Shown one piece after another: positions 56,431 to 64,000 of a stretch of DNA of 64,000 nt (position 1 is its first letter; each line of letters begins with the position of its first letter). The DNA comes from Ariolimax columbianus. Its lineage: Eukaryota; Mollusca; Gastropoda; Stylommatophora; Arionidae. The stretch is taken from contig JAVGWX010000004.1 of the NCBI GenBank assembly GCA_036924085.1, forward strand, positions 10,349,416 through 10,413,415, written 5' to 3'. Position numbers and translations under genes: made by a program. Below the pieces are notes generated by a model. It ran no database searches, was not told the DNA's origin, and worked only from the letters and a program-made list of their open reading frames with translations.

Positions 56431-57545
56431 GTGGACTAACGTCTCAGTTCACCTGGGGTAGTTTGACTACATTATCTCATGAATGGTTCAGGAACGCTGT
56501 GTTGTTTTACTAGGGATGGAGCAGCCTTTGACTATTGCCTGCGGTGTGGGGGAAATCAACAGGTCCCCTAATTCAGCAGTGGGTCGTGGGACGGAGACTC
56601 TAGTACCACTGTGTGTATCACAAAGCCAGACTTATCTTCATCATAATGATCATCATCTTCACATCATCAAATGATGTTGCATCTATCTGCTCATGTCCCG
56701 CCGTTGTATTTTGTTCTTTGCAGATCTCTTCGTACCAGCATAAGTCTGCTTCCCGATGTTCTTGCATGCTTATATGATGTACTTGTTTCTTGTCGTCCTA
56801 TGATCTTTTGTACCATTCCACTGCTGTGTTTTCGGTAGTCCATGTTTCTAATTGTGGTCAAGTCAAGACCATTAAAGGGAAATAACTAAATGCCTATTAA
56901 GTGAGTTAACGCAGATGATCTATGGATACTCTCCCCGCTCACATAATTGAAGGACTGTTCTGTGCTTCATTGATATTCAATCAGTTTACACTGATCGATA
57001 ACAAATAAAAACATAGATCAGAAGAATATAAAATATGGTTAGAAAATGTTAAATGACAATTAACAAAATTGTGTTTAGCGAACCAAATTGAATACATTGT
57101 ACATTAACAGATAGGGGGTGAAGGTATACACCTCAGGTAAATAATAGCGTACAGGCGTTGGTCTAGGTTTGAAACGTTGGATTTTGACCGTACTTTTTCT
57201 TGGTACAATCGCTTCTCTGCGTACAAAAAGTAATGGCAACTTGCCAAGAAACGTATAGTAGCCAAACAGATTGGTAATTGTAAGAGAGAGGTTCTGTAAA
57301 AGATGTGCTGCTTACGGCGGGGACTTGAAAATATAAATTTGTTAGTTTCCCATCGCAAGCAATGATGGCTACATCATCAGACAGTTTTGTCTTGATGATA
57401 TAACTTGCCCTGTATTTGGATTATAGTGAGGAAGAAATCGCGCTGGTCATCAGCATCACTCTCTGCTCCCGAACTACCTTGGACCAGGGGCAGGACGATG
57501 TAGAGATTACTAGAGTTTTCAGGATGCAGACACACTGGTCCCACC
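56431..57545. other. No gene recognised
   Basis: Unique, AT-rich sequence. Small frames (56483-56674 plus, 57104-57358 minus) lack domains. Confidence 0.5.
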
Positions 57546-57549
57546 TCTC

Positions 57550-57650
57550 TTGAGACCAGGGATGGCTTGAAACCTGTGGGACTCGATCCTCCGTCGTTTT
57601 CCTTCATCCATTTGATAGGGGAGTGTCTTACCTCTCGACCACAGAAACTA
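57550..57650 (-). mobile_element. tRNA-like SINE head (tRNA-Ser-like)
   Basis: On the minus strand gtggtcgagaggtaagac (plus-strand 57625-57642) resembles box A, and ggatcgagtccc (plus-strand 57578-57589) resembles box B. The gtggtcgagaggt start and the long A-to-B interval resemble tRNA-Ser type 2 genes. I see no intact acceptor stem, so this is more likely a SINE head or tRNA pseudogene than a working tRNA. Confidence 0.55.
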
Positions 57651-57685
57651 ACCAGAAATATAAATCCAGGTTGTGAATCAAATAT

Positions 57686-59352
57686 AAGAATCTCACCATA
57701 GCAAGAAATCGGATGCAGACGGCCCTATCATCGCTGGAAGAGTGGGCGAACTCATGGCTGGTCAAAATAACCACATGTACAATATTCTCGCTATCAATCA
57801 AACCCCAAAACACCAAATTAAGTCTAAACGGCAAATACCTTCAGCCAAACGACAACCCAAACTATCTGGGAGTCACATTTGATCGGCGCATGACATGGAA
57901 GAGTCAGATCGAGAGAAACCGAATGAGAGCCAGAGAAAGAATGGCAATCATGAGGAAACTTGCTGGCACAAGCTGGGGAGCAGACGAAAGCATACTAAAG
58001 AAACTGTACACTGGAAGAATGAGACCAGTTCTCGAGTATGGCATTGCGGCATGGACAACAGCAGCAAAGGCGAACTTCGATAAAGTTAACAAACTTCAAA
58101 ACCAAGCCATGAGAGTTATAACAGGAGGCATGCAGTCAACGCCAATTGTAGAACTTGAAAAGATTACAAAACTGCAATCCATGGCCGACAGAAGAGACTG
58201 CAGAGCCCAGTTGCAATCAGAGAAACTCAGAAGACTGACTGACCATCCAATGCACCAGAGACTAAACAATTTCGGAAATGGGAAGCTAAAGCGAAGAAAC
58301 TTTACAGAAATATTCAAAGCAAAGATGCACGAAGATCATATGAACGCACTAACCACACCAAAGCCCATCCCTACTGTACGAAAACCTACCTGGAGGCAGC
58401 ATATATTTCCAGAGGTGGTAGAAAATATACCAGGTATTGGAAACAAAAACTGCCAGTCTGAAAAAGAAAGAAGAGATACTACCCTGAGTTTCATTACGGA
58501 AAACTACCCAAGCATGGACTGGAGCCATGCATACACCGACGGTTCCGTAACAAATACAACACAGAACGGAGGGGCAGGAGCATTCCTGAGCCTACCAAAT
58601 GGCAGAAAAATAACACTGTCATTCGCTACTGGTAAGTACACAAGCAATTTCAGAGCGGAGGCAGAGGCACTGAGGGCGGCAGTGGAAGAAATGGTGACAG
58701 GTAAAAGAAATGAAAGCCACATAGTCCTGCTTACAGATGCACTGGCCGTAGTCACAGCACTGAAAAGCCAGAAAAATACTGAACTTAATGAATTAAGAGC
58801 AGTACTCTGTCAACTATGCCAGCAGTTCGCACCAAAAAGGGTAGTGGTACAGTGGGTTCCATCTCACTGCAACATCCAAGGCAACGAGGAGGCAGACAGA
58901 CTGACAAAAGAAGGTGCAAAACTACCACAACCTGATACTAGTATGACATACGAAGAGTCAAAACGGCTTATTAGAGCTAGATACATGACCAAATGGGAAA
59001 CCGAACATACTGGCTACACCAAAAACGATGCCTATTACCAGTTGAACAGAAAAGAGCAGGACGTGGTCTTCAGACTTCGCACTGGCCACAATAGACTCAG
59101 GTACCACCTATTCAACAAATTGAAGATAGGTGGCACCGACGAATGCCCGTGTGGTACCGGCAAAATTACCGCTGAGCATTTGCTATAAAACTGCCCGACA
59201 TACGAGGATCAGAGAGAGCAGATGTGGCCATCACCAGTGGCAACACTAGACAAGCTCTATGGCAGTGTCGACAGCCTCAGTATGACGGCTGCTTTTTTCG
59301 AAAAAATAATGGTTACTGTCTGACTGCGTACGATGAAGAAGAAGAAGAAGAA
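57686..59352 (+). mobile_element. 5'-truncated LINE with RNase H, 11-bp TSD and (GAA)n tail
   Basis: gaatcaaatat occurs at 57675-57685 and at 59353-59363, directly bounding the homologous segment, and is read as the target-site duplication. The element starts within the RT C-terminal region (coding already from the first bases, ...TIARNRMQTAL) and ends cgatgaagaagaagaagaag. A shorter relative with its own TSD is at 41869-42438. Only one in-frame stop interrupts the main frame, so this is the youngest-looking LINE in the window. Confidence 0.93.
57713..59188 (+). pseudogene. LINE RT C-terminus plus RNase H, stopped by one CAA-to-TAA change
   Basis: The 491-codon frame (start at the first internal Met; the truncated frame is open upstream) has the RT thumb and connection (NPNYLGVTFDRRMTWKSQ ~70-90, RMRPVLEYGIAAWTTAAKAN ~100-125, NKLQNQAMRVITGG ~130) and a type I RNase H at ~270-400. 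The catalytic set is Asp276 (YTDGSV), Glu318 (EALRAAV), Asp342 (LLTDALAV) and Asp395 (GNEEAD). A Cys knuckle follows (DECPCGTG...EHLL). The stop taa at 59186 replaces the Gln codon present in the 41.9-kb relative (EHLLQNCP). Beyond it the frame continues NCPTYEDQREQMWPSPVATL to the tail. The RT palm and the endonuclease are missing. Confidence 0.93.
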
Positions 59353-59363
59353 GAATCAAATAT

Positions 59364-60184
59364 GAACGAGAAAGTAATATCGCGACTAAGATGATATTCT
59401 CACAGCAAGTGCTTTGTCTCGTCGTCCATGATCTGACTTGGCTTGCCACCATTGAATCGATACTTTACTTGGTCAGTTTGTTCTGTTGGTTACGGTGGAT
59501 GTATTCCTCATAAGCACCGACTCCCATTGACTGGATTGGAGAACTAGAATAAGATGATGATCCATTCCTGCAAAAGTATCTTGTCTCCTACTAGACAGTG
59601 ACTTCACGGACGTACTGTTAGAGACTTCTATTGAATATTGCCTCAGTTCTTGTGAGGTATAGTCACCAGTTTCCTTCTTTGTGTTCCATACTGCAACGCA
59701 CAGGTTACAATTGCCGGCTTGGTAAACTAGAGCGTGACGGAACTCATCACTTACCCTACAAATTGTTTAATGACAGCACGCACTTCAGCTGCTTTGTTGT
59801 TTGATAGCTCACGCTCAAGGTTCAAGGCCACACTGAACGCGCATGTGCAGAGCCATCAAGCTGAGTCAAGATGCAGATAAGGCTGAGGTTTCTATAGAAA
59901 AACGTACAACAATCAAATATGTCGTGTTTTGGGACATGCTTACTGTCAAGGTCAACTGCAGACACTGTCCAATACTTCCTATAAACCCAATAAAATTTTC
60001 ACTTCCGTTCAATTGTTATGTATACCCGTGTCTACTTTAGTTATTAATTATCTTTTTTTTTTCCCTGCGTTCGCTCTATTCCCCAAGGCGGTGTGCGTTG
60101 CACTGTTTTTATTTTGTGCCTGTCGGCCCAGTGCATCCAGCATAGGCATCATTTTTATATAATGGTCTGCCTCCTTCTGCATTT
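59364..60184. other. No gene recognised
   Basis: Unique sequence between the LINE and a SINE head; frames at 59843-60040 and 59929-60162 have no recognisable domain. Confidence 0.5.
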
Positions 60185-60297
60185 TCTAAGGGGCTGTTTC
60201 CGCGGGGTAACGAACGGTGCTGTGATTGGGGAGCGAACCCACCCCCTTCGAGTTGTGAGCCTTGTCACCTAACCACTAGCCCACGCCGTCTCCCAAT
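60185..60297 (-). mobile_element. tRNA-derived SINE head
   Basis: On the minus strand ggcgtgggctagtggttagg contains a good box A (plus-strand ~60272-60284), and ggttcgctccc is a near-consensus box B (plus-strand 60229-60239), about 40-55 bp apart as in tRNA promoters. Beyond box B the sequence continues caatcacagcaccgttcgtt without an acceptor-stem partner, so it is a SINE or tRNA relic. Confidence 0.7.
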
Positions 60298-60334
60298 TCG
60301 ATCTAAATTTGGATATATAGTGTATATTTTAGTT

Positions 60335-60945
60335 TAAAATAGAAAGTTGATTTCAAAATTAGACTGAATGAAAACTAAAATTGATACTGAATATAAGAAT
60401 TGGACTGAATGAAAACTAAAATTGACACTGTATATAAGAATTGTGACTATTTTAGTTTCATTCGACATCATTCTAATATGCAGTGTTTATTTTAGTTGTG
60501 ATGCAAATTCTAATATACAGGATCTATTTTAGTTTTAATTCAGTCTCAATTTTTATAGCTAGTGTCTATTTTAGTTTGAATGTAATCAAATATTTATAGC
60601 TAGTATATATTTTAGTTTGAATTTAGTCTAATTATTAAGCCACGGGACTGTTCATTAAAATTTTTATTTCCATCTAATTCTTATGCTAAAAGTCAATTTC
60701 ATTTTCCACATACTTGTAATTCGTGTCTAACTTGTCAATTTTAGTTTTAACTTCCCCCTAAGTCCTATGTCACTTGTCTATTTTAGTTTTAACTTCTGTT
60801 TAATTCTTATGTCAACTGTCTAAATTACTTTTTACTTATATTTAATTTTGATGTCACTGATCTATTTTAGTTTTCTATTCCGTCTAATTCTAATGTCACT
60901 TGTCTATTTTCGTCTCAGAGCTGAGCCTAGGCATGCCTAAGTCAG
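60335..60945. repeat. Dispersed repeat D copy 2: palindromic 41-bp array
   Basis: Same orientation and order as 51540-52112: gaaaactaaaattgacactg units on the left, a turn at ~60440, then tattttagtttgaatttagt units and the unique block ttaaaatttttatttccatc taattcttatgct. It ends agctgagcctaggcatgcct aagtca and passes directly into the 46-bp array. Confidence 0.9.
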
Positions 60946-61255
60946 AACATAAACAAAATGTCAGACCTGAGCCTAGGCATGCCTAAGTCAGAACATAAAC
61001 AAGATATCAGAGCTGAGCCTAGGCATGCCTAAGTCAGAACATAAACAAGATGTCCGTCTCAGAGCTGAGCCAAGGCATGCCCAAGTCAAAACATAAACAA
61101 GATATCAGAGCTGAGCCTAGGCATGCCTAAGTCAGAACATAAACAAGATGCCCGTGTCAGAGCTGAGCCTATGAGCCTAGGCATGCCTAAGTCAGAACAT
61201 AAACAAGATGTCCGTCTCAGAGCTGAGCCTAGGCATGCTTACATCAGAACTGAGC
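60911..61255. repeat. ~46-bp array seeded by the end of repeat D, ~7 copies
   Basis: Units atcagagctgagcctaggca, tgcctaagtcagaacataaa and caagat, with a longer form containing gtccgtct. The first unit is the 3' end of repeat D. In D copy 1 the same end occurs only once (52085-52112). aggcatgcct in each unit is a perfect 10-bp palindrome. Confidence 0.92.
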
Positions 61256-62165
61256 CTAGATGTGTTTGAGCGCAAGGTAAGAGCAGGTTAAGAGCAGTCA
61301 GAATTCGTTACAAGGTAAAGAAATTAACGAACATATAAACAACATACACTAAGAATTAGGAATTTCACAAACAGAGACAGTTATATGTGTCTTTAGACAC
61401 TGTAATGTATAGACTTTGGTGAAAGACAGTATGTGACTTTTGTTTTATGTGAAACAGCGGACATTGTACAAACAAAAAACTCAACTTATGGAATAGTTTA
61501 TAATTTTTATTTATTTCTTTTCTTTAAATATCTATTTTTGGCCATACTTGGGCTGATGCAAGTAAAGTATGGCATATGTAGACCAGTTGTCAACATCAAC
61601 AAAGCACATAATGTCACGAGAAACATGGATATAATCAACATTCTGCTCATTATTCATAGTCAACAGAGCCTTTTCTTTCAAGACAGAAACTGACACCCAA
61701 GAAGATCTAGTCAATATATATATATAACTTTAAAATAGTTCTATAGTAAGATATAGTAATAACGGCCAACTTTGACTGAATTTTAAGTTAAACTTAACAA
61801 AATATAAAGGTAATGTTAAATAATACAAACAATGTTTTTAAATGTCAAACATTTAATGATACATCAATAGTGGTTGGCACATGGGCATGTTCAATATATT
61901 AACAGGAACAAAAGCTGGCAAGTAAACCTGACTCGCGTATTCTTGACTTCAGCTGTTCTATAGATGGCATGGGGGTCTGCACCTCCAAATGGTTGCTTGA
62001 GCAAGCTTACTCTGAGACATTTAGATAATTGAGCAAGTCTATACTGAGACCCGGCGTGTTCTTTTGGGATATCGGATTGTGTATCATTAACATGTACTTG
62101 TACAGGATCATGCTACTAATCTCACGCAACACCTTCATTAGAACACATGTAGTCATGCTTTGTAA
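61256..62165. other. AT-rich spacer, no gene recognised
   Basis: No array and no domain-containing frame. A short tatatatata stretch lies at 61716-61727. Confidence 0.5.
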
Positions 62166-62169
62166 GAAG

Positions 62170-62495
62170 GCTTGAGTTCCATTATTTAATCCCCAGCTTC
62201 CAGGTCATGATCCATTTACTCCCTAGCATCCAGGTCTGGATCCATTTACAGCCCAGCAGTCAGACCAGTTATCCATTTATTCCCCAACATCCAGACCAGG
62301 GATCCATTTATTCCCCAACATCCAGACCAGGGATCCATTTATTCCCCAACATCCAGACTAGGGATCCATTTACTACCCAACATCTAGACCAGGGATCCAT
62401 TTACAGCCCAGCAGTCAGACCAGTTATCCATTTATTTCCCAACATCCAGACCAGGGATCCATTTTTTCCCCAACATTCAGTTCAGAGATCCATCG
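62170..62495. repeat. 31-bp minisatellite, ~10 copies
   Basis: gatccatttattccccaaca followed by tccagaccagg; gatcc starts at 62301 and 62332. Two copies have the acagcccagcagtcagaccagtt variant about 140 bp apart (62247 and 62401). Confidence 0.93.
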
Positions 62496-64000
62496 AGCTT
62501 ACCTTAACTAAAACTAACTCCTAACAGCTGATTGCCAGCATTGACAAGTTAACTTTCCTGGGTCAATCAATCTCTGTCCTCGTCTGTGCGCAGATTTCGT
62601 ACAAAGATGTGAAGGTTTAAACGTTGACTCGATAGTTTTGTCACATTTGATAGTAACCAAATAAAGAAAAGTTATACCCCCAAAAGACGGCTAATTATCA
62701 TGATTATTGAATTGGCAGGGCGCGTTAAATTTCTGTGAATTTAAAATTCATATAAATATAATTTTAAAATGTAATACGCGCATAACGTTTATTTGTTTTT
62801 GTTTCTTTTGCAAATAACCGCACATATTAAAATATGAAGTGCCTAATTGAATGGTGGGGTGACTTCGCTCTACATTTCTAAATGCGAAATAAATAAACAA
62901 TATTTACATGGCAAGTCAATGACAGTTAGGTCACCAAGATTCGTTATGAGCAACAGATTAAAGACAATATATAAGAAGCGTCTATCAAAACACACATGTC
63001 AATCATTTTCTCGTCAAACATATCATCCCCGGAATAATCTTATTTCTTATTTTAATCATTGTTTTTGTTTCGTTTCTTGAAACTAGATTTATTTAATGTT
63101 GTGTACCTTTATGATCATTAATTATTTTTTAAAGTGAGATTTGAACACTAAACAATTTGTTTCTGCTCCTGAAGTGAGTTTAAACTAAACATCACAAATC
63201 ATGGCCAGGACAACTTGATATACTCAAAAGTCAACTGTTTCCTGCCTAATTCTATCTCGGATAATCCTTTCAGAGAAGGTGGTTGGGAGGTGCTAAGCAC
63301 AGCCATTTGAAATATGGAGTTTAATCATGAACACATTGATGATTTCCTTTAGCTTCAATGGATGACTGGAACAAGCAAATGTCAAATATTGATCAGAAAC
63401 ACAGTCATGAACGAGGTTAACAATAATTTATTATTTATGAAATACATAAAACGTATGTTTGTTGAACATTAGTGTTGCTGATATTTTTAGCAGTTTATCT
63501 AATATACCGTAATCATTTGCTAGCTTACTGGAGTCTATAGATTTTTTTACAACTTAATTGGTGTTTCTCTGTGTAAACAATGTAATTATTTCAGCTATGG
63601 TCTTTATTAGCTTTTACATTAGAGATCTCATAAACTATGTTTTCATATACATTTCTGAGAATCGTTTGGAGCTTAAGAATGATCCTCTTTCATTTATTTC
63701 TGAGAAGCACCTGGAGTTTGAGATATCAATATTTGAAACTTGACATATCAAATGTCGTGGCACACCTGTAATAGTTATAAGTCACGTTTAGAGTTATTCC
63801 ATATTCAAACTCCACTTTCAAATGTTTATACAATGTCCCATATATTTGATCAAATGTGTCAAACCCTGGTATTTTCAGAAATATTCTTTTTCAAATATAA
63901 TGACTTTCAAACAAATTCAGCAAATTAAAAGGTGATTATTTAATTGTAAATTGAAATATCATGGGACATAATTACGTACTTTACAAATGTACTGCTCACT
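62496..64000. other. AT-rich spacer, no gene recognised
   Basis: Unique AT-rich sequence to the end of the window. Small frames (62847-63080, 63558-63743, 63740-63928) have no recognisable domain. Confidence 0.5.

Noticed and set aside
60185..60297. Functional tRNA gene
   Set aside because: Boxes A and B are good but no acceptor stem or plausible anticodon arm closes the fold; better read as a SINE head or relic. The same reasoning applies to 57550-57650 and 25685-25765.

Overview
This window looks like intergenic, repeat-dominated DNA from a eukaryote, probably a marine invertebrate. A mollusc, possibly a heterobranch gastropod, is my best guess, from the mix of non-LTR retrotransposons, tRNA-like SINE heads and abundant minisatellites; this is an inference. 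I recognise no host protein-coding gene, no rRNA, no functional tRNA, no CRISPR array and no bacterial-type operon. The long open frames (for example 39.7-41.4, 52.1-54.8 and 55.0-56.0 kb) are stop-free tandem repeats, several of them open on both strands, and should not be read as proteins.

Two classes of sequence fill the window. The first is tandem arrays: more than 25 families with units from 12 to 81 bp, plus micro-satellites, which by my coordinates cover roughly a quarter of the sequence. The second is retroelements. There are at least twelve LINE (non-LTR) fragments, recognised by reverse transcriptase (RT), RNase H or C-terminal motifs, at about 6.4-7.3(-), 12.5-12.9(-), 19.6-21.7(+), 24.8-24.9(+), 26.9-27.4(-), 28.7-28.9(-), 29.8-31.5(-), 32.9-34.7(+), 41.9-42.4(-), 46.6-47.6(-), 49.3-51.5(-, two pieces) and 57.7-59.4(+) kb. 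All are broken or truncated. There are six good copies plus one related 3' segment of a ~340-bp SINE-like family (SINE-A, tail GAA or AAGCC repeats), three copies of an A-tailed SINE-like family (SINE-C), two of a third family (SINE-B), and three further tRNA-like SINE heads. Many insertions still have target-site duplications (TSDs) that can be read directly.

The most interesting pattern is that several minisatellites are amplified retroelement sequence. A 46-bp array (33.2-34.4 kb) is the RT catalytic motif-C segment of a LINE repeated ~27 times in place. 51-bp (17-codon) and 81-bp (27-codon) arrays lie inside the LINE at 29.8-31.5 kb. An 81-bp two-copy duplication sits in a LINE tail at 12.5 kb, a 22-bp array interrupts the RT at 47.1-47.3 kb, and a 31-bp array at 5.3-5.5 kb is the 3' terminus of SINE-A. 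Together they show stages from a two-copy duplication to an array of more than 1 kb.

Other points are a SINE whose 3' end matches the 3' end of a LINE in the same window, two dispersed ~0.6-kb copies of a palindromic 41-bp array (51.5 and 60.3 kb) that both run into tandem arrays, a 71-bp array with two CACGTG E-boxes per unit, and a TSD-SINE-TSD-SINE-TSD tandem at 37 kb. All homology calls are from reading the sequence and remembered family patterns; no search was run.
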